32,892 bases of DNA, taken from contig LFSR01000052.1 in assembly GCA_001513155.1 (NCBI GenBank), positions 1-32,892 on the forward strand, written 5' to 3'. The notes beneath the pieces are model-generated. The model did no database searches. It saw nothing but the letters and a program-made list of their open reading frames with translations, and had not been told where the DNA came from. Source of the DNA: Syntrophomonas sp. DTU018 (lineage in GTDB: Bacteria > Bacillota > Syntrophomonadia > Syntrophomonadales > Syntrophomonadaceae). Both the position numbers and the translations under genes were made by a program. Shown piece by piece: positions 18,698 through 27,399 of the stretch (the stretch's first letter is position 1; the number at the start of each line of letters is the position of its first letter).

Positions 18698-19888
18698 TTA
18701 TTTGATATTTTCAACGATCATAGCAACTCCCGGGCCGCCGCTGGCACAGAGGGATGCACAGAGATATCTGCCGCCCCTGCGCTTCAATTCATTGATACCG
18801 GTCACCAACAATCGGGCTCCCGTTGCGCCCACCGGGTGACCGAGGGATATTCCTGAGCCTACTGCATTAACAATATCCAGGCTTAACTTAAGTTCCCGGT
18901 TTACTCCCAGGAATTGAGCAGCAAAGGCTTCATTGATCTCCCAATAGTCAATGTCTTTCTGCTCTAAACCAGCAAATTTTAAGGCCCGTCTTACGGCGGG
19001 AACTACTCCCATACCCATGATTTTTGGATCCACGCCTCCGGTAGCGGAAGATACCACCCGAGCTAGGGGCTTAATCCCCAATTCCTTGGCTTTTTCCGCA
19101 GACATCATAATTAAGGCCGAAGCGGCATCATTCAAGCTGGAAGCATTGGCAGCAGTTACTGTTCCGCCTTTTTTGAATACCGGCGGCAGTTTTGAGAACA
19201 GTTCCATACTGGCATCTTCTCTCGGGTGTTCATCAGTGTCAAAAATTATAGTGCCTTTTTTGGATTTTATTTCAATTGGCACTATTTCATCTTTGAACAA
19301 ACCTTCTTTAATGGCCTTACAGGCTCTCTTGTTACTCATTACGGCCAGTTCATCCTGCTCTTCCCGGGTTATACCATACATTTCTGCAATATTTTCTGCG
19401 GTTACCCCCATGTGATACCCGTTGAAGGGACAAATCAGACCGCCCAGCATTAAGCCATCCTGAATTACTTCCCCGTCACCCAGGCGATAGCCCTTTCTGG
19501 CTCTCTGCAGGATATAAGGGGTATTGGTCTGGCTCTCCACTCCCACTACAGCACCGATTTCCACTTTTCCCAGCATTATTTCCTGGGCACATATTTCGGC
19601 GGCCCGCAAGGAAGAAGGGCATTGCTGGTGAACGGTAACTGCGGCAGAATCAAAGGGCATACCGCACCCCAGGCCTATCAGCCGGGCGCTATTCCCCGGA
19701 CAGGAGGCCTGTCCCACATGACCGCATACAATGGACTCCACCATTTCTCCTTTAATACCTGCTTTTTCCAGGGCACCATTTAGGGCAAAAATACCTAGAT
19801 CAACTGGGCTGAACTGTTCCAGTGCGCCCATAAAGTTGCCAATGGCTGTACGAGCACCGCTTACGATTACAACTTCTTTAGTCTGCAT
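18698..19888 (-). CDS. Acetyl-CoA acetyltransferase (thiolase)
   Basis: A 396-residue thiolase that would cleave acetoacetyl-CoA with CoA to two acetyl-CoA, or run the reverse condensation. The active-site set is complete: nucleophile Cys90 in HQQCPSSLRA, His351 in LGHPVGATG, and Cys381 in CASGGPG; NEAFAAQF is also present. The Cys90 context is unusual, with Pro after the Cys and His in place of the common Asn before it. ATG is preceded by AAAGGGG. It is the last gene of the abfD-hbd-crt-thl operon and catalyses the last step. Specificity for C4 substrate is inferred from the neighbours. Confidence 0.93.
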   Translation of the reverse strand: MQTKEVVIVSGARTAIGNFMGALEQFSPVDLGIFALNGALEKAGIKGEMVESIVCGHVGQASCPGNSARLIGLGCGMPFDSAAVTVHQQCPSSLRAAEICAQEIMLGKVEIGAVVGVESQTNTPYILQRARKGYRLGDGEVIQDGLMLGGLICPFNGYHMGVTAENIAEMYGITREEQDELAVMSNKRACKAIKEGLFKDEIVPIEIKSKKGTIIFDTDEHPREDASMELFSKLPPVFKKGGTVTAANASSLNDAASALIMMSAEKAKELGIKPLARVVSSATGGVDPKIMGMGVVPAVRRALKFAGLEQKDIDYWEINEAFAAQFLGVNRELKLSLDIVNAVGSGISLGHPVGATGARLLVTGINELKRRGGRYLCASLCASGGPGVAMIVENIK

Positions 19889-19906
19889 TAACCCTTTCCC
19901 CTTTCG

Positions 19907-20671
19907 TTACTTACCTTTAAAAACTGCTTTGCGTTTTTCCAAAAAAGCCTGCATGCCTTCTTTCTGATCTTCAGTGGCAAAACAACTGGCCCAAGCCAAA
20001 GCTTCAAATTCAATACCTTGCTTCTGCTCAGCTTCCTGGGCATGATTTATACATTGTTTGGCTAGTTTTAAAGCTATTGGAGATTTTTCGGCAAACTTGC
20101 CGGCCAGTTTAAGAGCTTCCGCCAAGGGATCTTCTACCACCATATCTACTAAACCGTATTCCTTGGCTTTATCAATATTAATAATTTGCCCAGAGAAAAT
20201 CAGCTGTTTGGCTCGAGATGGACCGATCAGGCGGGGCAGGCGCTGGGTTCCGCCCGCGCCGGGGAATATGCCCAGATTTATTTCCGGAAAACCCAATTTG
20301 GCATCGGGAGCAGCTATCCTGATATCGCAAGCCAAAGCCAGTTCCAAGCCGCCTCCTAAGGCGAAGCCATGTATAGCAGCAATCACCGGTTTGGGAAATT
20401 CCTCTATTTTGTTAAATGTCCGCCAGAAGGAAAAATCTTTAGCTTCTTCCGGACTCAGGTTAACCATGTTGGATATGTCTGCTCCTGCGGCAAAGTTCTT
20501 TACCCCTGTTATAACCACTGATTTGATATTGGGATCGGCAGCCATTTTATCAAAAGCTTTATCCAATTCCATTACCATGGCTTTATTTAAGGCATTCAGA
20601 GCTTTAGGTCTGTCCAAGTAGACTATCGCTGTTTCCTCTTGGATTTTTATCGAAATGAATTCATAATACAT
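19907..20671 (-). CDS. crt: Enoyl-CoA hydratase (crotonase)
   Basis: A 254-residue crotonase that would hydrate crotonyl-CoA to 3-hydroxybutyryl-CoA. Both catalytic glutamates are present: Glu110 in GGGLELALACD and Glu130 in FPEINLGIFPGAGGTQRL. The oxyanion-hole region FAAGADISNM is also intact. GGAGGT precedes the ATG. It lies between the thiolase and 3-hydroxyacyl-CoA dehydrogenase genes with gaps of 18 and 32 bases, so it belongs to the same transcript. The second crotonase-like gene at 26529 is clearly a different type. Confidence 0.93.
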   Translation of the reverse strand: MYYEFISIKIQEETAIVYLDRPKALNALNKAMVMELDKAFDKMAADPNIKSVVITGVKNFAAGADISNMVNLSPEEAKDFSFWRTFNKIEEFPKPVIAAIHGFALGGGLELALACDIRIAAPDAKLGFPEINLGIFPGAGGTQRLPRLIGPSRAKQLIFSGQIINIDKAKEYGLVDMVVEDPLAEALKLAGKFAEKSPIALKLAKQCINHAQEAEQKQGIEFEALAWASCFATEDQKEGMQAFLEKRKAVFKGK

Positions 20672-20703
20672 AATTGGACCTCCGTTGAATCACGTCTCAT
20701 AAT

Positions 20704-21567
20704 CTACTTGGATATATACTCATAGAAACCACTGCCGGTTTTGCGTCCATATTTACCAAGAGCATATCTCTCCACCAGTGCCGGGCTGGGTTTGTCCTTG
20801 GGATCTCCAGTTTCCCGGAACCTTTCCATTAATACGTTATATTCCAGGTCAATTCCGGTAAGATCCAGCAACTCCAGGGGGCCCATGGGATGACCTAATC
20901 CGTTGCGCACAGCATTGTCAATATCTTCGATGGAAGCAATACCCTGATCCAACAGATAACAGGCTTCCTTGGTAATAGCGCTGAAAATTCGATTACATAC
21001 AAAGCCATAGATCTCTTTATTGACCCGGGTAGGTACTTTTCCTAAAGCACGGCTTACTTCCAATACTGTCTGCACGGTTTCTTCCGAGGTATGGGGGCCT
21101 TTTACCACTTCAATCAGTTTCATTACCAGGGCAGGATTAAACCAATGCATGTTCAATACTTTGTCTGGGCGGTTGGTGGCATCGGCAATTTTGGAGCTAA
21201 CTATATAAGAACTGTTGGTGGCCAAAATGGTATGGGGCGGACAAATCCTATCCAACTGGGTAAAAATCTGCCGCTTTATTTCCAGTATTTCAATGGCTGC
21301 TTCTATTACCAGATCAGCATTCTTGGCAGCCGTTTCCAAACTGCCGGCAAAGTTAAGGCGGCTTTTTACAGCAGCAACCTCTTCTGCCGACATTTTGCCT
21401 TTTTCTACGCGGCCATTTAGCCATTTGTCCGCAAAATCCTGGGCTTTCTGTAATGCCTCAGCCTTAACGTCAGTACAATAAACGGTAAACCCTGACACTG
21501 CTGCCTGTAGAGCTATCTGATGTCCCATAGTTCCTGCTCCGACAACACATATAGTTTTAACGTCCAT
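20704..21567 (-). CDS. hbd: 3-hydroxybutyryl-CoA dehydrogenase
   Basis: A 287-residue NAD(P)-dependent dehydrogenase that oxidises 3-hydroxybutyryl-CoA to acetoacetyl-CoA. The Rossmann motif VVGAGTMGHQIA begins at residue 8, and the catalytic His lies in MHWFNPALVMKLIE, a slight change from the common HFFNP. The C-terminal domain has GHPMGPLELLDLTGID. I chose ATG at 21567 because GGGAGGTT lies just upstream; an in-frame start 150 bases further up (21717) would add an unrelated tail and run into abfD. Length is normal. In a syntroph the NADH made here would be re-oxidised by hydrogen or formate production. Confidence 0.94.
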   Translation of the reverse strand: MDVKTICVVGAGTMGHQIALQAAVSGFTVYCTDVKAEALQKAQDFADKWLNGRVEKGKMSAEEVAAVKSRLNFAGSLETAAKNADLVIEAAIEILEIKRQIFTQLDRICPPHTILATNSSYIVSSKIADATNRPDKVLNMHWFNPALVMKLIEVVKGPHTSEETVQTVLEVSRALGKVPTRVNKEIYGFVCNRIFSAITKEACYLLDQGIASIEDIDNAVRNGLGHPMGPLELLDLTGIDLEYNVLMERFRETGDPKDKPSPALVERYALGKYGRKTGSGFYEYISK

Positions 21568-21649
21568 TATTTTAACCTCCCATACTAAAATGATGTTACT
21601 TGTCGAAATCATTCCCTCTATCGCATCTTTGACATGCTCAGCGGGATAA

Positions 21650-23119
21650 CTACCAGTCCAAATCCGGGTTTTCCCTAATTCCGCAGAGGATTTCTGCCTG
21701 TTCTTTGCGTTGCTCAAGATTGACCAACCGAGAAATCATAATCCGCTGGGCTTGAGGTGACCCGGCACCATGCATGGATTCCGTCAAGTACCCTACTGCC
21801 GCAGCGCCCTGGGTTATATTCTCGATTAATCGCAGCATTCTCTGGCGGTGTTCTGCCGGAATATCACTTCTGGCGGTAGAATATTTCTTAACCAAGGGCC
21901 CTATTTTAGGATGGGCAAAATCTTTTTCTGAAGGCATGGTACCAACGTATCCGCCAGCTATATCCTGGGCTATCCTGGCGATCTCATAGGGGAAGCGGGT
22001 GACATTCTGCTTGCATATATTTGCCAGCAACAGGTCAATCAAGTAATTTCCCGCCGCGGTTTTTCTGCCTTCCGAAGAACAAGCAATTCCGCAGGCATAC
22101 AGGGTTTCATTGAGGTGGCACATTTCAATAATCTTGTCTTTAATATGAGAAGCCTTGGCCACTCCCTGGTAATCGGCAATAGCCTGAGCGGCACCTATCA
22201 AAGCATCACCTACGCCCACTTTGCATCCGCCATAACTCTGACGGTGATATCCGGCGAAACGTTCAACCAAAATGGTGGTGAAGTCTGTTTCCCCATCCAT
22301 GAATACTCTTTCCCAGGGGACAAACACATCGTTGAATATAGCCATTACCTCTTGTCCGCCAAAGTTGACATTACCTACATCGATGCTACCTCCTTCCAAT
22401 TTGCGGGTATCACTGGCTTGTCTGCCGTAAACATAAAGCATTCCCGGAGTATCCAAGGGAATAGCAAAGCATACCGCCCATTCCTTCTCATTTTCTTTTA
22501 AACTGTTGTTGGGCATAACAAGGATTTCATGAGAATTGATCATTCCCGTCTGGTGTAATTTGCATCCCCGGACCACAATTCCGTCTTCTCTTCTTTCCAC
22601 CACATGCAGGTAAGCATCCGGATCGGGCTGCTGGCTGGGAGATTTGGAACGATCACCACGGGCATCAGTCATACATCCATCCACGGCCAAGTCATTTTCC
22701 TGTACGTATTCCATGTATTTGATAAACCGTTTATGATACTCGGTACCGTAAGCCTGGTCTATTTCATAAGTAGTGCTGTACACAGCATTAAAGGCATCCA
22801 TGCCCACACATCTTTGAAAACAGCTGCCGGTCTTCATTCCCAGCAATCTCTGCATTTTCACTTTTTTGACAAGGTCTTCAGTGCTCTGGTGCAGATGGGT
22901 AAAACGATTGATTTTCTTGCCGGTCAAGTTTGAGGTAGCGGTCATAATGTCTTCATATTCAGGATCAAGAGCCAGTTTGTAGGTCATAGCCATGGAATTA
23001 ATAGATGGTCTGATTATCGGGTGATCCACATAGTTCTCTATCCTTTCCCCGAACATGTAAAGTTCAATGTTCATTTTCCTCAGATCATCCAGATATTGTT
23101 GAGGAGTCTTAAGAGCCAT
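21650..23119 (-). CDS. abfD: 4-hydroxybutyryl-CoA dehydratase / vinylacetyl-CoA isomerase
   Basis: A 489-residue homologue of the flavin- and [4Fe-4S]-dependent dehydratase that turns 4-hydroxybutyryl-CoA into crotonyl-CoA by a ketyl-radical route and isomerises vinylacetyl-CoA. Cluster ligands known for the Clostridium aminobutyricum enzyme are present at Cys100, Cys104 (GSCFQRCVGMDA), His292 and Cys299 (GYHRQSYGGC). The C-terminus has the normal acyl-CoA-dehydrogenase-like fold. Length is standard. GAGAGGTG precedes the ATG. It is the first gene of a four-gene operon that takes the product to acetyl-CoA, downstream of a sigma-54 promoter. Related 4-hydroxyphenylacetate monooxygenases lack these ligands, so the call is firm. 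Confidence 0.95.
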   Translation of the reverse strand: MALKTPQQYLDDLRKMNIELYMFGERIENYVDHPIIRPSINSMAMTYKLALDPEYEDIMTATSNLTGKKINRFTHLHQSTEDLVKKVKMQRLLGMKTGSCFQRCVGMDAFNAVYSTTYEIDQAYGTEYHKRFIKYMEYVQENDLAVDGCMTDARGDRSKSPSQQPDPDAYLHVVERREDGIVVRGCKLHQTGMINSHEILVMPNNSLKENEKEWAVCFAIPLDTPGMLYVYGRQASDTRKLEGGSIDVGNVNFGGQEVMAIFNDVFVPWERVFMDGETDFTTILVERFAGYHRQSYGGCKVGVGDALIGAAQAIADYQGVAKASHIKDKIIEMCHLNETLYACGIACSSEGRKTAAGNYLIDLLLANICKQNVTRFPYEIARIAQDIAGGYVGTMPSEKDFAHPKIGPLVKKYSTARSDIPAEHRQRMLRLIENITQGAAAVGYLTESMHGAGSPQAQRIMISRLVNLEQRKEQAEILCGIRENPDLDW

Positions 23120-23220
23120 TCACTGCACCTCTCTTCAATGTTTTTGCAACCATGAGGCTTCTGGAAAATTAATCCTTGTCACCCCAGAGCATGCATTGGA
23201 TAACTGCCGGCAATTATTAT

Positions 23221-23236
23221 TGCAATAATCATGCCA
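23221..23236 (-). promoter_or_regulatory. Sigma-54 (-24/-12) promoter of the abfD operon
   Basis: On the - strand the sequence reads TGGCATG, four bases, TTGCA. GG (-24, 23235-23234) and GC (-12, 23223-23222) are exactly 10 bases apart, as sigma-54 promoters require. Transcription would start near 23211, leaving a leader of about 90 bases. The divergent gene codes for a sigma-54 activator. Confidence 0.8.
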
Positions 23237-23281
23237 TTTGCAGACTGCCCATAGTACCTCGACGTCAGACTGCAGTAAATC

Positions 23282-23326
23282 CAGGGCTAAATCAACTGAA
23301 CAGGCCTGTCGTGCTGACTTGCCCTG
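23282..23326. promoter_or_regulatory. Nested dyad, possible activator site upstream of abfD
   Basis: A 10-bp palindrome, ACAGGCCTGT (23300-23309), sits at the centre of a wider inverted pair CAGGGC (23282-23287) and GCCCTG (23321-23326). The centre is about 70 bases upstream of the -24 element, a normal distance for an enhancer-type site. Function is inferred. The remainder of the 329-base gap 23120-23448 holds the sigma-54 promoter and a possible regulator promoter, and no gene. Confidence 0.4.
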
Positions 23327-23359
23327 CTAAATCTGACCCAAACCATGCTGGAATAAAAC

Positions 23360-23389
23360 TTGCAATTTAGAAAGTAGTTAGTATATATT
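23360..23389 (+). promoter_or_regulatory. Possible sigma-A promoter of the regulator
   Basis: TTGCAA (23360-23365) and TATATT (23384-23389) are 18 bases apart. This is a moderate match and would start transcription about 55 bases before the regulator ATG. Confidence 0.4.
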
Positions 23390-23448
23390 GACGGCAAAGA
23401 AAGTTGACGAATGGTGCCGAAAAAGCGTTTATAAGGGAGGATGGAAAT

Positions 23449-25533
23449 ATGGATGCCAGTACGGTATGTAGATTTATGAGACCTGATCCCCCAACAGCGC
23501 ATGAGGACGAATCGTTACAGAATGTTATTGAGATGATTGTCAAAGAAAAAATCGATGGTATTCCTATTTGTAGATAAAAATAGATGCGTCAGAGGCTTGA
23601 TTACCCGTGCTCATGTATTGCGTCTTATTGCCCAAAACATTGATCTAAAAGCTCCTGCTCGGGAAATAATGAAAAGGGATATAATCACTATTAGTCCTGA
23701 CACAGAAGTGCAAAAGTTAATAACATGGAATGTAAGCAGCCTTCCAGTAATTGATCAAGATAAACTGGTGGGCATTGTTACACTATCCGACACTATAAGA
23801 GCTTATTATAAGTCGGTAGTAAACATTCGGAACACTTTGGATACTGTGATCTCTTCTATACGTGCTGGTATCATCAGTATTAATGAAGAAGGCATAATAA
23901 AGGTTATTAATCCGGCCGCTGAAGCAATATTCGGCGTAAAAAAAGACGATATTTTAGGACAGCGTATTCAAGCTGTCTTACCCCAATGCCGGTTATTTCG
24001 AATCATTGAAAGAGCGGAGCATGAATATGGGGTTATGGAAATGTATAACAATAGATCTTATCTTTGTAATCGATCCCCTATTTTAGAAAATGGACAAATC
24101 ATAGGAGCCGTTGAAGTGATCCAGGACATATCGGAGATAGAAATGCTGTCAGCGAAGTTAAAATCAACCCAAGAATTAATGCAGAGGGTTAATGCTATTA
24201 TTGAATGCTCTTTTGACGGGATCTTTGTTACTGATCACCAGGGTAACATCATAAAAGCTAATGATCATATCTTAATTTAGCTGGAGTATCTGAGTCAGAT
24301 GTAATCGGAAAGAATATAAATGAACTAGAAAGCGACTTGTTTGATCCACGGCTAATCAAGGAGGTTGCTGAGACAAAACAAGCGGCGACCATTGTTCAGC
24401 AATTGAAATCGGGCAAAAATGTTATTATTACTGCCAATCCAATAATTGATGATAATGACACATCGCATGGAGTAGTAGCTAATGTAAGGGATATTACCGA
24501 GTTAAATGCACTTAAAGAACAGATCAATTCATTAAATCAGCATTATATTCAGGAAATTAATAAATACAAAATAGCCAATAAATATATTTTCAGCTCACCC
24601 AAGTCAAGAGATCTTATCGATTTAGTTATTCGTGTCGCCCAGGTTGATTCCACAGTATTGATTACGGGAGAAACTGGGGTCGGGAAAGATGTTATTGCTC
24701 AAATACTGCATGAAAATAGTCCGCGCTCTGACAAGCCTTTTGTTCGCATTAATTGTGGAGCTATACCAGAGACTCTTTTGGAATCCGAATTATTTGGTTA
24801 TGAGCCGGGGTCTTTTACCGGGGCACGTAAAGGCGGGAAAATGGGTCTTTTTGAGGTTGCCAACCATGGAATTCTATTTTTGGATGAAATTAGAGAATTG
24901 CCGATAGTACTGCAGGTAAAACTGTTGCGAGTATTACAAGATGGTAAAATAACTCGGATAGGAGGAACTGTACCAAAACAGTTGGATGTACGAGTCATTG
25001 CAGCCACGAATAGAAGCCTAAGCGATATGGTTCTTAAAGGTAAGTTCCGAGAAGATTTATACTATCGCCTGAATGTAGTACCGATTACTGTTCCTCCTCT
25101 GCGGGAAAGAGTTGAAGAAATACCAGAATTCGTTAATTTCTTTTTATCTAAATATAATAAAAAGTATGGCATGAATAAGAGTATAGATGCCAGGGTCATA
25201 AGCGAAATGCAAAGATACAAATGGCCTGGAAATATACGCGAGTTAGAAAACGTAATTGAACGGGCAATTGTTACATCTAAGGGAGATGTAATAACTGACA
25301 TCAGACTGAGGGAATCAGACGAATTAGACCTAGATGCAATAGATTTTAGTACTATCCAAACAGAGAAGGGCAATAAGTTAAAAGCCACATTAGAAGTATA
25401 TGAAAAACGATTGCTGCAGGAAGCCTTGAAAAAATACGGTAGTACCAGGAAAACTGCTCAAGTACTAGGTGTGGACCAATCAACTATTGTAAAAAAAGCT
25501 GCTCGCTATAATATTCCACTAAGAAACAAATAA
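23449..25533 (+). pseudogene. Sigma-54 activator, CBS-PAS-AAA+-Fis, with two frameshifts
   Basis: A sigma-54-dependent enhancer-binding regulator of about 694 residues. Domains in order: a CBS pair (about 1-120), two PAS domains (about 125-240 and 245-350), an AAA+ domain with Walker A GETGVGKD, the sigma-54 contact loop GSFTGA (Ser for the common Ala) and Walker B GILFLDE, and a C-terminal Fis-type helix-turn-helix. ATG at 23449 is preceded by GGGAGG. Two single-base indels break the frame: an extra T near 23566-23570 and a missing base near 24269-24276. They compensate, so the first and last parts are in the same frame. Separate open parts are 23449-23577, the middle frame to 24280, and about 24280-25533. 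It probably senses a small molecule and activates the two sigma-54 promoters beside it. Confidence 0.88.
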
Positions 25534-25570
25534 ACTAATGGACTTTTGATAAGTATTATTGAGGATACTT

Positions 25571-25680
25571 TTCATCATTGCGATGATATTTTTCATATAG
25601 TTATGGATTCATGGGGAAAATGTCGAATCATAATAGTGAAACGCCATGATGACATATTTCATCATTTATCGATGATAAAT
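25571..25680. repeat. Dyad-rich regulatory repeat, copy 1
   Basis: This sequence contains TCATC-N5-GATGA (25572-25586), GATGA-N6-TCATC (25648-25663) and a further GATGA (25671-25675). It is a diverged copy of 26224-26340, sharing the 15-mer GATGATATTTTTCAT and an ATGACATATTTCATCAT block. It lies after the activator gene and about 720-830 bases before the + strand sigma-54 promoter. A weak 6-bp hairpin (25551-25570) before it may end the activator transcript. Confidence 0.65.
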
Positions 25681-25695
25681 GGAATTTAGGAAACA

Positions 25696-25956
25696 TTATG
25701 CGAAATGGCCTTTAACCTTTGATTCTCTCGAATGGAATAACGCCAGTACATCCAGTGTGTTTTTCGCGATTCTGAAGAATTCTCCATCTTCCCCAGAGTT
25801 TGATGAGTAGTTAGGATTGCACTGGCCGGAAAGATTCCCGGCATTGGTCTGCATTCCGTAATAGTAGTCAAACCTTTTATCCTGGCTGACTGCTGTTTCA
25901 TCTAGTTCTCGCCACTCTGTTATCGCTGCTCTCTCTTTAATTCCTGCTACCCGTCT
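25696..25956 (-). pseudogene. Transposase C-terminal remnant (IS4/IS1634-like)
   Basis: A - strand frame open for about 86 codons gives ITEWRELDETAVSQDKRFD, then YYYGMQTNAGN, and ends ESKVKGHFA with a stop. This resembles the end of DDE transposases of the IS4/IS1634 type (RFDG/Y..xxTN followed by a VxxHF segment). There is no start codon and the N-terminal two thirds are missing. The flanking bases 25957-26212 hold nothing I can identify. It shows past insertion between the two copies of the regulatory repeat. Family assignment is from motif memory only. Confidence 0.5.
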
Positions 25957-26223
25957 TTATAATAACTCTTCCTGCACCCTTGATCCTAACATCCTAAAAC
26001 ACTATATTCACCAGCATGTTGCAAAAACTGCGGTTGACCGGAAACAAGGGTTCTTCCAAAGCTTTCCTGTGTTTTCAATCTCATCGAGAAGGCTAAAGTA
26101 TAGTAATAACTTCATGCCTGACCATACCTTTATCATCCCAATAAGATTGAACGAGTTGAATATGGCTTTGCTTTTTGTTTTGTAAATGGCAATTATTCAA
26201 CCGATAAACTCAGGAGGATAAAC

Positions 26224-26340
26224 TTCATCACCTTGATGATATTTTTCATGTTTATAGCTTTATGGGGTAATTGCTGAATGAAGAAACAAGTATCAAACGC
26301 CGTAATGACATATTTCATCATATACCTGTATCGATGACAA
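26224..26340. repeat. Dyad-rich regulatory repeat, copy 2 (candidate upstream activator sites)
   Basis: TCATC-N5-GATGA (26225-26239), ATGACATATTTCAT (26305-26318) and TCATC...GATGA (26315-26337) repeat the layout of 25571-25680. The dyads lie about 70-180 bases before the -24 element of the + strand sigma-54 promoter, the usual place for enhancer sites. Another dyad TGTGTT-N14-AACACA (26351-26376) is closer still. Confidence 0.6.
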
Positions 26341-26402
26341 AAAGGATTATTGTGTTGCATGAAACGCATAAACACATACTTTTGACTTACTAATGTCAAC
26401 TT

Positions 26403-26418
26403 TGGCATGTTATTTGCT
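26403..26418 (+). promoter_or_regulatory. Sigma-54 (-24/-12) promoter of the ligase/symporter operon
   Basis: TGGCATG, four bases, TTGCT: GG (26404-26405) and GC (26416-26417) are exactly 10 bases apart. The -24 block is identical to that of the abfD promoter. Transcription would begin near 26429, about 100 bases before the ATG at 26529. Confidence 0.8.
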
Positions 26419-26528
26419 TTATATATTGGCCAGCTAAAAATACTTGGGGCCCGAGTATAGTCGAAGCATTTTTGAACCAGGCAAATCCATATAAAAAAGT
26501 TCAGAATATTATAACAGGATGTGATAGT

Positions 26529-27287
26529 ATGGCCAACAATATTTCTTCTAATATTGCCTTTGCTGTTGACGAAGGAATTGCTTTTGTCAGCATAAACCGA
26601 GTAGACAAACATAATGCAATGAATTCCGCTTTACTTGATGAATTATATGAGTTGTTTTTACAGATTGATGAATTGCAAGACGTACGAGTCGTAGTCCTTA
26701 GTGGTATGGGCAGCAATAAGGCATTTATTGCCGGAGCTGATTTGGAAGAGATAGCAGCCAGGCAAAACTTTGAGTTTCGTGACTATTATTACAAGTTCGT
26801 CAAAATAGCCAACTGTATTATGGATTTGGAGAAACCAGTTATTGCTGCAGTGAAAGGTTACGCCTTTGGAGGGGGATGTTTATTAGTCTTAGCCTGCGAT
26901 TTGGTATATGCTACTCCGAATGCGAAATTTGGCCAACAGGAAATAAATTACGGTTTTATGGGATCAGCCGGCATGTTGCCGAGATTGGTTGGAAAGCATA
27001 AGGCTGCGGAAATAGTGATGCTGGGAGACACTTTTGATGCTGAAGAAGCTTATCGAATAGGCATTGTAAATCGGGTAGTTGACGAAGAGATGCTTGATAC
27101 TGTTGTGAGGGATGCATGTGAAAAATTATGCAGTAAGTCACCTCATGCGTTACGAATGATCAAAAAATCCATCCGGGTTGCGCTGGAAACGGGACTTAGT
27201 GTTGCTAACCTTTATGAAACAGAGGTGGCAACCTTGTGTGGGAATACACCGGAATCACGTGAAGCATTAAAGCCCTTTACAAAATGA
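26529..27287 (+). CDS. Crotonase-family protein with one catalytic Glu
   Basis: A 252-residue crotonase-superfamily protein. The fold is clear (FIAGADLEEIA oxyanion region, GYAFGGGCLLVLACDL, GQQEINYGFMGSAGMLPRLVG). The first hydratase Glu (ELALACD in the other crotonase) is replaced by Leu, while the second (QQEINYG) is kept. That pattern argues against an ordinary hydratase and fits an enoyl-CoA isomerase or another single-Glu reaction. I chose ATG at 26529 with AGGA upstream over the in-frame TTG at 26472. It is the first gene after a sigma-54 promoter and is probably co-transcribed with the acyl-CoA ligase 112 bases downstream. Confidence 0.85.
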   Translation: MANNISSNIAFAVDEGIAFVSINRVDKHNAMNSALLDELYELFLQIDELQDVRVVVLSGMGSNKAFIAGADLEEIAARQNFEFRDYYYKFVKIANCIMDLEKPVIAAVKGYAFGGGCLLVLACDLVYATPNAKFGQQEINYGFMGSAGMLPRLVGKHKAAEIVMLGDTFDAEEAYRIGIVNRVVDEEMLDTVVRDACEKLCSKSPHALRMIKKSIRVALETGLSVANLYETEVATLCGNTPESREALKPFTK

Positions 27288-27399
27288 GATCTATCCAGTG
27301 GACTGTTATGAATCCTTCAGCAGAGAGGAGGGAAAAAAATAGAAGTATTCACTTACTGAATTTAATTACATAAAGACCCAAAGAAAAGGAGTGAGTGTT

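Noticed and set aside
18951-19415. 154-codon + strand frame inside the thiolase gene
   Set aside because: It is antisense to a complete thiolase with all active-site residues, and its composition follows from the opposite strand.
23555-24285. Programmed ribosomal frameshifting in the sigma-54 activator
   Set aside because: Two opposite shifts would be needed, and neither site shows a slippery heptamer with a downstream structure. Sequence error or mutation is simpler.
25686-25901. 71-codon open frame on the - strand
   Set aside because: It is an out-of-frame shadow; the adjacent - strand frame ending at 25696 gives recognisable transposase-like sequence.
26193-26612. 139-codon open frame on the - strand across the sigma-54 promoter
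   Set aside because: It overlaps the promoter, the repeat and the start of the crotonase-like gene, has no family motif and reads like AT-rich noise.
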